Assembly (NCBI RefSeq): GCF_024294805.1
Contig: NZ_JANCLU010000002.1
Span: 264,045-328,044 of the forward strand
DNA: 64,000 bases
Direction of reading: 5' to 3'
DNA from: Alsobacter ponti
GTDB lineage: Bacteria > Pseudomonadota > Alphaproteobacteria > Rhizobiales > Beijerinckiaceae
A model generated the notes under the pieces. That model did no database searches, was not told where the DNA came from, and was given only the letters and a program-made list of their open reading frames with translations. Positions 34,447 through 41,952 of this stretch are shown here, piece after piece. The number at the start of each line of letters is the position of its first letter. The first letter of the stretch is position 1. Made by a program: the position numbers and the translations under genes.

Positions 34447-35064
34447 TCAGGCCGCCGCGGTGGCGACCGAAACCGGGATGCCGTTGGTGATCACGTCGAA
34501 GACGGCGGAGCGGGCCTTGGCCTGCTGGACGATCTCGTCGAGCTTGGCCCGGGGGGCGTCGCCGTCGATGGCGATGGTGACGCGAAGCGCCTCGTAGCCG
34601 TTGCGGACGTCCTGCGAGAGGCCGAGGATGCCGCGCAGGTCGATGTCGCCTTCCAGCGTCGACTCGACCTTGGTCAGCGTCACGCCCCGCGCCGCGGCGA
34701 TGTTGGCGATGCCGGCCGTGAGGCACGTGGCCAGCGCGTGCAGCACCCATTCCACCGGCGTCGGGGCCTGGTCCGCGCCGCACAGCACCGTCGGGTGGTC
34801 GCCCTCGCCGTGGTAGCTGTGCTTGTGGGTGTGTTCGCCGCCCGCGCCGGCGAAGCTCATCATCGTCGTGCGGCTGTAGGTGCCCGTCAGCCAGCGATTG
34901 GTGGCGCGGAACTGGAACTTGGCGAGCTCGGGGTGCTGGCCGACGGCGTTGATCGTGGCGAGCAGCGTGGGCGTGTCGACGCCGTTCCTGCGCACGGGCG
35001 GAGGCTTCGTGCCGGTCCGCGGAGCGCTGGTGGTGGTCGTGGACGTCATTTCGGTGGTCGTCAT
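34447..35064 (-). CDS. OsmC family peroxide-resistance protein
   Basis: A 205-residue OsmC-like protein. The family's active cysteines are visible: one in TVLCGADQAPTP and one in VLHALATCLTAGIANIAAARG, the latter on the long central helix. An N-terminal tail of ~45 residues, rich in Thr and Pro, precedes the domain. Such proteins reduce organic hydroperoxides with a dithiol. AGGAGG lies just before the ATG. The upstream alpha/beta hydrolase ends in a strong terminator, so this gene likely has its own promoter in the 216-bp gap. Confidence 0.9.
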   Translation of the reverse strand: MTTTEMTSTTTTSAPRTGTKPPPVRRNGVDTPTLLATINAVGQHPELAKFQFRATNRWLTGTYSRTTMMSFAGAGGEHTHKHSYHGEGDHPTVLCGADQAPTPVEWVLHALATCLTAGIANIAAARGVTLTKVESTLEGDIDLRGILGLSQDVRNGYEALRVTIAIDGDAPRAKLDEIVQQAKARSAVFDVITNGIPVSVATAAA

Positions 35065-35220
35065 GGTCGTGTCCTCCTGGTGGGGGGCGTCCGTCGCCCC
35101 GCGTCACTGTCTTCGGCCGTCGGCGTGTGACGCCGCGTGGAAGGGAGAGTGGAAACCGGCTCCGGCGCGTGGAAACGGCGTGTGTCGGCGCACATGGAGA
35201 GGCGCTGCCAACGGCGCACG

Positions 35221-35252
35221 AAAAAGCCCCCCGGCGGGAGGGCCGGGGGGCT
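35221..35252 (-). terminator. Rho-independent terminator after the alpha/beta hydrolase gene
   Basis: On the minus strand a 10-bp stem AGCCCCCCGG/CCGGGGGGCT with an 8-base loop is followed by a T run. It closes the metA-DUF1127-hydrolase operon. Confidence 0.82.
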
Positions 35253-35280
35253 CGGGACGGCGGCGTTCCGGGGAGGGCGT

Positions 35281-36123
35281 TCAGGCCGCGAGGCAGCCTC
35301 CGGCGTCGCCCGAAAGCGTCGCCGCGCGGATGAAGCGGGCGAGCATCGCGGCCAGCTCCTCGGACGCCGTGAGCGGCGCGAGATGATCCCAGCCCTCCAG
35401 CACGACGCGCGCGGCGCGCGGCATGGCGTCGGCCAGGATGTCGGCGGTCGTCCGCGCCGCCAGCGGGCTGCGGTCGCCGCGCATCACCAGCACAGGGAAG
35501 CCGAACGCGCCATAGGCCGCGAGCGGCGTCGGCTCGGACGTCAACGCGTGGAAATGCAGCGCGAAGCTGGGCACGGCGGCGCGGGTCGCGTCGCGCGCGG
35601 CGGGCTTCATGCGGCTCCATGCGCCGGGGCCGGCCCAGTAGGTGACGAACCGGTCGGCCGCGCCCTCGTAATCGCCGGTCGCCACGCCGCGCACGGTGGC
35701 GGAGGCCACGGCGGCGATCTCGCGCCAGGCGCGGCGCGCCCGCGCGTCGCCGGTCCTGAGGACGTGGAAGGCGGAAGGCTCGTACAGGCTCAGGCTCGCG
35801 ACCTTCTCCGGCCGGCGCGCGGCGATGGCGAGCGCCACCCCGCCTCCGTAGGAGTGCCCGACGAGATGGACGCAGCCCGGATGGCGGTCGATGGTGGCGA
35901 GAGCCTCGGCGGCCTCGGCGAGGAGGTCGAAGGGCCCGTGTCCGCTCCACGCGAGGCCGGGCGTCGCGCCGGTGAGGTCGGGCGCGAACAGGTCGAACCC
36001 CGCCGTCGCGTCCCGCAGCGCGTTCCATTGCCGCCCGGTGGCGCCGGAGCAATGGAACGCCACGACGAGCGGACGCGGCGACGGTTGAGCGTCGATTACA
36101 TGATCGCGCGAAGCGATTCTCAT
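35281..36123 (-). CDS. Alpha/beta hydrolase
   Basis: A 280-residue single-domain hydrolase with the nucleophile elbow VGHSYGGG (Ser ~95), catalytic Asp in MRGDRSP and His in GWDHLAP; the oxyanion region is VAFHCSGATGRQW. Substrate not evident. It is the third gene of a leftward unit behind metA and a DUF1127 gene, starting 10 bp after the latter. A link to methionine metabolism would be guesswork. Confidence 0.9.
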   Translation of the reverse strand: MRIASRDHVIDAQPSPRPLVVAFHCSGATGRQWNALRDATAGFDLFAPDLTGATPGLAWSGHGPFDLLAEAAEALATIDRHPGCVHLVGHSYGGGVALAIAARRPEKVASLSLYEPSAFHVLRTGDARARRAWREIAAVASATVRGVATGDYEGAADRFVTYWAGPGAWSRMKPAARDATRAAVPSFALHFHALTSEPTPLAAYGAFGFPVLVMRGDRSPLAARTTADILADAMPRAARVVLEGWDHLAPLTASEELAAMLARFIRAATLSGDAGGCLAA

Positions 36124-36133
36124 GTCGTGGTCC

Positions 36134-36391
36134 TCAGGGTTCCGGCCGCATCAGGGGCGGCCGGCCGGTGCGTCCGTGACGGACGACCGAGTCGATTTCG
36201 GATTGGTGGATGCCGATGTCCTTCAGCATCTCCGGAGGCAGGTCGCGGACCGCCATGGCGGCGCGCCGGTACCTGATCGCCCTGAAGGCGCCCGCCAGCA
36301 GCGCCGCGGCGGCCCGGAAGGGTGCGGCGGCGATGTGGCGGCCGGACATTCCGCCGGCGTGGTCGATTCTCGCGTAGGGGATCGCGTGCAT
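36134..36391 (-). CDS. DUF1127 domain small protein
   Basis: An 85-residue protein whose C-terminal half is a DUF1127 motif (YRRAAMAVRDLPPEMLKDIGIHQSEID), similar to the protein at 24446-24703 but with PPEMLKDIGI, the more classical form. The arginine-rich N-terminal half is variable. It starts one base after the metA stop, a tight operon. Function is unknown; related proteins affect RNA metabolism. Confidence 0.83.
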   Translation of the reverse strand: MHAIPYARIDHAGGMSGRHIAAAPFRAAAALLAGAFRAIRYRRAAMAVRDLPPEMLKDIGIHQSEIDSVVRHGRTGRPPLMRPEP

Positions 36392-36392
36392 G

Positions 36393-37376
36393 TCAGTCTC
36401 CCAGGTCTGCGTTGGCGATGGCGGCGTTCTGCGGGGGATTCGTGAGGCCGAACGTGGTAGCGGGCGTGGAAATGCGTGCCGGAGCGCACAGGGCCGTCCG
36501 CCTGCCGCGCGCGGTCGCGACGACGCGCGCCAGCCAGTTGTCGAAGAACAGCTGGGCCTTGCCGGACCAGCGATCGTCCGGCGGGCCGTTCGGGTCGTCG
36601 TCGCGGAAGTAGTGAAGCGGCGCGGCCGTGGGCAGGCCGGCGCGGCGGTCGCGGTCGTACTCGTCGGCGAGCGCCATCCGGTCGTATTCGAAGTGATTGA
36701 AGGAGTAGACCTCCGCGCCGTCTTCGCTCTCGACCACGCCCGGTCCGGTGAACGGGCAGCCGCTCAGCAGGCGCAGCGGAGCGCGCTCCAGGTCCGCGGC
36801 GCGGGTCTGGGTGTGGCGCGACACCGGCACCTTGTAGGATGGGCCGAGCCCGTGCAGCAGGGACGAGCCCGGCGTGACGATGTGAAGGTCGAAGACGCCG
36901 AACGCCTTGGTCGCCCGCTCGACCTTCGGGATCGCGTGGCGCGCGAACAGCGCCGCCTGCGCGGCCCAGCAGACGAACAGGCGATGCGGCACGCGCGTCT
37001 CGGCGCGCCCCAACAGGGCGACGAAGGCGCGCCAGTAGTCGACCTGCTCGAACTCCATCAGCTCGACCGGCGCGCCCGTCACGATCAGCGCGTCGAGCCC
37101 GTCGTCGAGCGCGCGGTCGATATCCGCGTAGAAGCGCTCGACATGCGCGGCGGCGTGCCGCGCGCGATAGGACGGAAAGCGCGCCAGCACGAGTTCGACG
37201 GGGGTGGCGGCGTCGCCGAGCCGCCGCGCGAACTGCGCCTCGGTGCGCGTCTTGTCGGGCATGAGGTTGAGCAGGCCGATCCGCACGGCGTCGCCCCTGG
37301 GGGCGAACAGCACGGACCGGCCTTCGGCCGAGAGGCTGCGGGCGACGGGAAGATCGGGGGGCAGGATGATCGGCAT
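36393..37376 (-). CDS. metA: MetA-family homoserine O-acyltransferase (probably O-acetyltransferase)
   Basis: A 327-residue enzyme of the glutamine-amidotransferase-like MetA family, which acylates homoserine in methionine synthesis. Visible are RIGLLNLMPDKTRTEAQFARRL, the nucleophile Cys136 (VCWAAQA), and the His-x-Glu pair His228/Glu230 (NHFEYD). At the specificity site the motif is GAPVE (Glu105); in the family Glu here favours acetyl-CoA and Gly favours succinyl-CoA, so this one is predicted to make O-acetylhomoserine. The C-terminal ~25 residues are an extension. It heads a three-gene leftward unit; I looked for a SAM riboswitch in the leader and did not find one. Confidence 0.85.
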   Translation of the reverse strand: MPIILPPDLPVARSLSAEGRSVLFAPRGDAVRIGLLNLMPDKTRTEAQFARRLGDAATPVELVLARFPSYRARHAAAHVERFYADIDRALDDGLDALIVTGAPVELMEFEQVDYWRAFVALLGRAETRVPHRLFVCWAAQAALFARHAIPKVERATKAFGVFDLHIVTPGSSLLHGLGPSYKVPVSRHTQTRAADLERAPLRLLSGCPFTGPGVVESEDGAEVYSFNHFEYDRMALADEYDRDRRAGLPTAAPLHYFRDDDPNGPPDDRWSGKAQLFFDNWLARVVATARGRRTALCAPARISTPATTFGLTNPPQNAAIANADLGD

Positions 37377-37408
37377 GGAAAGGCGCTCCTTTCCCGCGAT
37401 CGTTCCCC

Positions 37409-37426
37409 TTCGGCCATGGAGCCGAA
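37409..37426 (-). other. Leader hairpin upstream of metA
   Basis: A 6-bp perfect stem TTCGGC/GCCGAA with a 6-base loop lies 33-50 bp before the metA start. It does not show the conserved core of SAM-II or SAM/SAH riboswitches and may have no role. Confidence 0.3.
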
Positions 37427-37495
37427 CGTGTGACCTATCGTTGAATTCCCGCGCGCAACGCCGCTTCTTGCCGCGATCGTGCGGCGGCGCACGCG

Positions 37496-37522
37496 AAAAG
37501 CCCCGCCCATGTGGGGCGGGGC
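37496..37522 (-). terminator. Rho-independent terminator after DUF2892 gene
   Basis: A 9-bp stem GCCCCGCCC/GGGCGGGGC with a 5-base loop, followed by TTTTC on the minus strand. It ends the Crp/Fnr-DUF2892 unit before metA. Confidence 0.82.
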
Positions 37523-37553
37523 CTTCTTGGCTGGATCGGGGGAGGGTGGAGCG

Positions 37554-37751
37554 TCAGGCCTGCTTGCCGATGGGGCAGGTGTTGATGCCGAGCAGGCGGT
37601 AGGCCGGGCAGAAGCCGACGAGCGCCGTCAGCAGCGGCACGATGCCGATCCAGGTCCAGGGCGTGTAAAGGCCCATGAACGCCATGACGATCAGCGCGAG
37701 GCCGACAACAACGCGAAGCACACGGTCGATATTACCGACATTCCTGGACAT
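37554..37751 (-). CDS. DUF2892 (YgaP transmembrane-like) inner membrane protein
   Basis: A 65-residue membrane protein with two hydrophobic helices (~12-30 and ~32-48) separated by GLYTP, ending CPAYRLLGINTCPIGKQA. The N-terminal NVGNIDRVLRVVVG and the cysteines after helix two are typical of DUF2892, found alone or fused to rhodanese domains as in YgaP. It suggests a sulphur- or redox-linked membrane role. AGGAGG precedes the ATG. It follows a Crp/Fnr gene by 81 bp and may be its target. Confidence 0.88.
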   Translation of the reverse strand: MSRNVGNIDRVLRVVVGLALIVMAFMGLYTPWTWIGIVPLLTALVGFCPAYRLLGINTCPIGKQA

Positions 37752-37832
37752 GAGGTCCTCCTGGTCGATGCCTTGAACGATGACGCATCCTACGCCCGTG
37801 GCCCGACCTTGTCGGTGACAAGGTCACAAACG

Positions 37833-38474
37833 TCAGTCGGGCAACATCTCCAGCGCCTCGAGCACGTCCGGCCGCAACACCGACACGCTGCCGCGGCCGA
37901 GCGCGACGGCTCCGCGCCGCTCCAGATCCTTCAAATGGCGGCTCACGACCTCCCGAGCCGAGCCGATCTCGCCGGCGATGTCCTGGTGGGTCAGCCGGAC
38001 CACCCGGTCGGTCGCCGACTTCTCGCGCAGCAGCCGCGCGAGCCTTCGGGAGATGCCGGACGACAGAAGGTCCTCGACCAGCAGCACCAGCTCGGTCAGC
38101 CGCACGCCATAGCCCTGGAACAGCCAGCCTCGGAAGGGCGCGTCCTCACGGATGCGGCGCTCGACCTCGGCCGCCGACAGGAAGCGCCCCACCACGTCGG
38201 TTTCCGCCACCCCTTCCGCCGGGTAAACGCCGCCGGTCATGAGGCACTGGGTAGAGAGCACGCAGGCGCGGTCGCTGCCGACCCTGTAGAGCGTGACCTG
38301 ACGTCCGCTTTCCGTGACGGTCTGCACGCGAATCGAGCCCTGCTCGACGGCCAACAGGCCGCGGCACGGATCGCCGGCCCGGAACAGCACGGTCCCCGCG
38401 GCGAAGCGGACGCGGCCGTCGGGCGTGTTCGAAGCCGTGGACGGAGCTGACGAGTCGGGGGACGAAAGCATCAT
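37833..38474 (-). CDS. Crp/Fnr family transcriptional regulator
   Basis: A 213-residue regulator: a cNMP-like beta-barrel sensor (~20-120: GTVLFRAGDPCRGLLAVEQGSIRV), a dimer helix (~125-145) and a C-terminal HTH (~165-190: LTHQDIAGEIGSAREVVSRHLKDLERRGAV). There is no N-terminal four-cysteine cluster, so it is not a classic oxygen-sensing FNR; Cys residues at ~37, 70 and 77 might respond to redox or nitrosative signals. Two tandem ATGs start it. It is divergent from the methyltransferase at 38624 and upstream of DUF2892. Confidence 0.9.
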   Translation of the reverse strand: MMLSSPDSSAPSTASNTPDGRVRFAAGTVLFRAGDPCRGLLAVEQGSIRVQTVTESGRQVTLYRVGSDRACVLSTQCLMTGGVYPAEGVAETDVVGRFLSAAEVERRIREDAPFRGWLFQGYGVRLTELVLLVEDLLSSGISRRLARLLREKSATDRVVRLTHQDIAGEIGSAREVVSRHLKDLERRGAVALGRGSVSVLRPDVLEALEMLPD

Positions 38475-38623
38475 CGGTCAAGTTGCGCACTGGAACCGGT
38501 CAAATGCAAGTCGTCACCGGTCTCGCCATTGCGCGCCGGCGGTGTCGGCGCGCACAGTGGACACGTTCTGATTGTATTGTCGCTCTGCTAGCGTCCCGCA
38601 TTCCCCGAGCCAGGAGCACTGCC

Positions 38624-39439
38624 ATGGCTGACAACACGGCGAGTTTTAGCGGAAGCATTCCCGAATTCTACGACCGCGACCTCGGACCGGTGTTTTTCGC
38701 GGACTGGGCCAAGGCGATGGCGGACCGTGTCGCCGCCCACGCGCCGGAGCGCGTGCTGGAGACGGCGGCCGGAACCGGCATCGTGACCCGTGTGCTGCGC
38801 GACCGCCTGCCGCCGCGCGGCAGTCTGATCTCGACGGACCTCAACGCGCCGATGCTCGAGGTGGCGCGGCGCAAGATCTCGCCGGGCGAGAAGGTCGAGT
38901 TCCAGCCCGCCGACGCGACGTCCCTGCCATTCGGCGACGCCTCGTTCGACGCCGTGGTCTGCCAGTTCGGCATCATGTTCTTCCCGGACAAGGACAAGGG
39001 TTATGGCGAGGCCTTCCGCGTGCTGAAGCCCGGCGGGCGCTTCCATTTCAGCGTGTGGGACGATCACCGCTACAACCCGACCGGGCGCATCGCGCACCAG
39101 GTGATCGGATCGTTCTTTCCCAAGGATCCGCCGCCGTTCTACGCCGTACCCTATGGCTACACGCAGCTGGACGCGATCCGCGACAGCGTCGAGCGGGCGG
39201 GCTTCCAGGAACTTACCGTGGAAGTGATGAGGACGGACCACAAGCTGGCCTCGGCGGCCGATTTCGCGCGCGGCCTTGTCTACGGCAACCCGACCATCGA
39301 CCAGATCCGCGCGCGCGGCGGCGTCGACCCCGACGCGGTGGTGAGCGCCCTGACCGACGCCTTCGAGCGGGAGGTGGCGCCGCGCGGCGGGCTGCTGCCG
39401 CTGCAGGTGATCCTGTTCGAGACCCGCCGACCCAACTGA
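38624..39439 (+). CDS. Class I SAM-dependent methyltransferase
   Basis: A 271-residue type 11 methyltransferase, similar in layout to the protein at 26079-26912. Motif I is VLETAAGTGIVTRVLRDRL, the acidic residue is in STDLNAPML, motif II is ADATSLPFGDASFDAVVCQFGIMFFPD and motif III is FRVLKPGGRFHFSVWDD. Substrate unknown. The ATG at 38624 has AGGAG 9 bases upstream and is better than the in-frame upstream start at 38483. A strong terminator follows, so it is monocistronic. Confidence 0.9.
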   Translation: MADNTASFSGSIPEFYDRDLGPVFFADWAKAMADRVAAHAPERVLETAAGTGIVTRVLRDRLPPRGSLISTDLNAPMLEVARRKISPGEKVEFQPADATSLPFGDASFDAVVCQFGIMFFPDKDKGYGEAFRVLKPGGRFHFSVWDDHRYNPTGRIAHQVIGSFFPKDPPPFYAVPYGYTQLDAIRDSVERAGFQELTVEVMRTDHKLASAADFARGLVYGNPTIDQIRARGGVDPDAVVSALTDAFEREVAPRGGLLPLQVILFETRRPN

Positions 39440-39464
39440 CCCTTCAACTCCCTGCCGCTCGTCG

Positions 39465-39495
39465 CGCCCGCCGGTTCCTCCGGCGGGCGTTTTTT
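39465..39495 (+). terminator. Rho-independent terminator after methyltransferase
   Basis: A 10-bp stem CGCCCGCCGG/CCGGCGGGCG with loop TTCCT, then six T. A strong terminator 26 bp after the stop. Confidence 0.9.
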
Positions 39496-39511
39496 CTGGG
39501 CCCGGTCGAGC

Positions 39512-39668
39512 TTCATTCCCCAGGCGGTCCGGTGGTTGTCCGACAAGCGGCTGGACCCGGCGGCGATGATCACGCAGACTTTCCCGGCACGCTCAGCGCG
39601 CGAGGCATTCGAGCTGATCGAGATCGAGCTTCGCACCGTGAAGGTGCGGCTCGATTCGCCTGACGCGC
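39512..39668 (+). pseudogene. Remnant of a zinc-dependent alcohol dehydrogenase (C-terminal fragment)
   Basis: Translating this frame gives FIPQAVRWLSDKRLDPAAM, then ITQTFPARSAREAFELIEIE and RTVKVRLDS. This is the conserved C-terminal end of medium-chain (zinc) dehydrogenases such as sorbitol or idonate dehydrogenase: a helix, then a K/GRxDPxxxIT strand, FPxxxAxEAFE, and the closing KVxL. The rest of the gene (~290 residues) is missing, the frame has lost its stop and it begins just after the methyltransferase terminator. It abuts mannonate dehydratase, so a hexuronate or polyol dehydrogenase probably once stood here and was deleted from its 5' side. Confidence 0.7.
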
Positions 39669-39699
39669 CCCTCAGCCCCCCGATTCGAAGGATATCAAT

Positions 39700-40899
39700 A
39701 TGGAACAGACGTGGCGCTGGTTCGGTCCCGACGACGTCGTGCCCCTGCACGCCATCCGGCAGGCCGGCGCGAGCGGCGTGGTCACCGCCCTGCACGACAT
39801 CCCCTATGGCGAGGTGTGGACCGTCGACGCCATCGAGGAGCGCAAGGCGCTGATCGGCGCGGACCCGTCGCTCGGCCTGCGCTGGAGCGTCGTCGAGAGC
39901 CTGCCGATCCACGAGCGCATCAAGATCGGCGAAGGCGACCTGACCGCGTTGTTCGACGCCTACCGCGAGTCGATGCGCAACCTCGCTGCGTGCGGCGTCA
40001 CCACCATCTGCTACAATTTCATGCCGGTGCTCGACTGGACGCGCACCGAGCTGCATCACAAGCTGCCGGGCGGCGGCAACGCGCTGCGTTTCAACGCCCA
40101 CCACTACGCGGCCTTCGACTGCTTCATGCTGGAGCGGCCCGGGGCCGAGGACGAGGTGGCGCCTGACGTGCTGGACCGCGCGCGGGCGTGGTTCAAGGCC
40201 GCAAGCGAGTCCGACAAGGACCGGCTGCTCGCCACGATCATGGCCGGCCTGCCGGGCGCGTTCGACCGCTACGACATTCCCGGGCTGCGCCGGCACCTGG
40301 CGCGCTACGCCGGCATGGACCGCGCGACGTTGCGCGCCAACCTCGCCCGCTTCCTGCGCGAGATCATCCCCACCGCCGAGGAGGTCGGCATCCGCATGGC
40401 GATCCACCCGGACGATCCGCCGCGCTCGCTGATGGGCCTGCCGCGCATCGTTTCCGGGGAAGACGACCTGGCCTTCATCACCGGGGCGGTCGACTCGCCC
40501 GCCAACGGCGTCACGCTCTGCGCCGGCTCGCTGGGCGCGGGAGCGCACAACGACGTCCCCGCCATCGCGCGACGCTTCGCGCAACGCATCCACTTCGTCC
40601 ATCTGCGCAACGTCTCGCGCCAGCCGGACGGCTCGTTCATGGAGGCCGAGCATCTCGGCGGCGACGTCGATATGGTGGCCCTCGTCGACGTGCTGCTGAC
40701 GGAACAGGCGCGCCGCAAGGCGGAAGGCGATCCGCGCTGGCGCATCCCGTTCCGGCCGGACCACGGCCACGAACTGCTCGACGATGTCGGGAAGGGGAGT
40801 TTCCCCGGCTACTCCGCCATCGGGCGGCTGAAGGGCCTCGCGGAGATGCGCGGCGTCATGATCGCGCTGGCGCAGGTCAAGGGGCTGCCTCTCAGCTGA
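39700..40899 (+). CDS. uxuA: Mannonate dehydratase
   Basis: A 399-residue TIM-barrel enzyme converting D-mannonate to 2-keto-3-deoxygluconate in hexuronate catabolism. Characteristic stretches are MEQTWRWFGPDD, GVVTALHDIPYGEVW, a metal/active-site region with CYNFMPVLDWTRTEL, MAIHPDDPPRSLMGLPRIVS, LCAGSLGAG, FVHLRNV and RPDHGHELLDD, which hold the expected Cys, His and Asp ligands. It is full length. No uxuB, uxaC or KDG kinase is adjacent; only the dehydrogenase remnant lies upstream. It converges on the NTF2-like gene with 9 bp between stops. Confidence 0.94.
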   Translation: MEQTWRWFGPDDVVPLHAIRQAGASGVVTALHDIPYGEVWTVDAIEERKALIGADPSLGLRWSVVESLPIHERIKIGEGDLTALFDAYRESMRNLAACGVTTICYNFMPVLDWTRTELHHKLPGGGNALRFNAHHYAAFDCFMLERPGAEDEVAPDVLDRARAWFKAASESDKDRLLATIMAGLPGAFDRYDIPGLRRHLARYAGMDRATLRANLARFLREIIPTAEEVGIRMAIHPDDPPRSLMGLPRIVSGEDDLAFITGAVDSPANGVTLCAGSLGAGAHNDVPAIARRFAQRIHFVHLRNVSRQPDGSFMEAEHLGGDVDMVALVDVLLTEQARRKAEGDPRWRIPFRPDHGHELLDDVGKGSFPGYSAIGRLKGLAEMRGVMIALAQVKGLPLS

Positions 40900-40908
40900 T
40901 CCCGACTT

Positions 40909-41310
40909 TCAGTTCGCACGCTCCTGAACGATCGGCGTGGCCTGGAACGCCTCGCGCAGCCAGCGCCCGTCGCGGCGCACCCAGACCTGCGTGAAGCGAA
41001 GCAGGAGGTCGGCACGGTCCTCGGCGCTGCGCGCGCCGCCGCCGGTGACCACGTTGACGCCGGTGATGATCGCCACGTCGGGAGCGGCGTCGCGGATGAC
41101 GACGTCGCGGAAGGCGATGGACGTCGTCCGGCCGGTCCGCCTGGCGGCGTAGGCCAGCCACTCGTCGTGAGCCAGCAGCTCGCCCGTGGCGTCCGTGTGC
41201 GTGTAGCCGGGCGACAGCATGCCGGCGAGCTCGGCGACATCGCCGCGCGCCCAAGCCTCGCCGAAGCGGCGCGCCGCCTGCTCCAGCTCGGAAAGCTGCG
41301 AAAAGTCCAT
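40909..41310 (-). CDS. Nuclear transport factor 2-like (SnoaL/DUF4440) protein
   Basis: A 133-residue cone-fold protein: LEQAARRFGEAWARGDVAELAGMLSPGYTHTDATGELL, a central AFRDVVIRDAAPDVAIITGVNVVTGG and FTQVWVRRDGRWLREAFQATPI. Such proteins bind small hydrophobic molecules or act as isomerases; substrate unknown. The ATG at 41310 is chosen over a start 39 bases upstream because the family begins near SQLSELEQ. Stand-alone gene. Confidence 0.8.
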   Translation of the reverse strand: MDFSQLSELEQAARRFGEAWARGDVAELAGMLSPGYTHTDATGELLAHDEWLAYAARRTGRTTSIAFRDVVIRDAAPDVAIITGVNVVTGGGARSAEDRADLLLRFTQVWVRRDGRWLREAFQATPIVQERAN

Positions 41311-41422
41311 CGGAAGCCCCTTCCCAGACGCCGCAACCAAAGCGAGCATAAACTGCGCCTTGCGCGCTGTCGAAGGGACGCGGCGCCGCCAACCGGACGG
41401 GGCCGCGTTCCTGTCGTCGGGC

Positions 41423-41902
41423 TCAGAGAGAGCGGGCCGTGTCCACGAGCTGGTCGGCGGCCTTGTTCCAGCCGGGATGAAAGCCCATGTCCTCGTGCCG
41501 CTTGCGGTCCTCAGCCGTCCAGTGGCGGACGCGGGCCGTGTAGAGCGTGCGGCCGGGGCCGGCGTCCGCCAGCGTGATGACGGCGGTCATGAACGGCTTG
41601 TCGGCCGGTTCCCATCCCGCGCGGTAGGCGTCGGTGAACACGAGGCGTTCGCCCGGCACGACTTCGAGATAGACGCCGCGATGGGTGAACTCCTCGCCGT
41701 CCGGGCTTCGCATCGTCACCGTGCTGCCGCCGCCGGGGCGCAGGTCGCGGTCGAACCTCGTGGTGGACCACGGGGCGGGCGTGAACCAGCGCTTCAGCAG
41801 CTCCGGCTCGGTCCAGCAGCGCCAGACGGCGTCTCGGGGCGCGGCGAGCTCGCGCACGAGCAGCAGGTCGCGGTCGTCGTCGGTCGGGGTGTCGGTCGGC
41901 AT
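41423..41902 (-). CDS. SRPBCC/AHSA1-type START-domain protein
   Basis: A 159-residue helix-grip protein of the activator of Hsp90 ATPase 1-like group common in bacteria: LLLVRELAAPRDAVWRCWTEPELLKRWFTPAPW at the start, GGGSTVTMRSPDGEEFTHRGVYLEVVPGERLVFTDAY and the C-terminal helix GFHPGWNKAADQLVDTA. Ligand unknown. The ATG at 41902 has GGAG six bases upstream; in-frame starts at 41914 and at the GTG at 41956 that overlaps the previous stop are possible. Third gene of the TetR-led unit. Confidence 0.85.
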   Translation of the reverse strand: MPTDTPTDDDRDLLLVRELAAPRDAVWRCWTEPELLKRWFTPAPWSTTRFDRDLRPGGGSTVTMRSPDGEEFTHRGVYLEVVPGERLVFTDAYRAGWEPADKPFMTAVITLADAGPGRTLYTARVRHWTAEDRKRHEDMGFHPGWNKAADQLVDTARSL

Positions 41903-41952
41903 CGCGGTCTCCATCGGGGAGCGGGGGAAATTTTCGACTATTCGGGACGCGC

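Noticed and set aside
37377-37480. SAM riboswitch upstream of metA
   Set aside because: I looked for SAM-II and SAM/SAH conserved cores; only a simple 6-bp hairpin is present.
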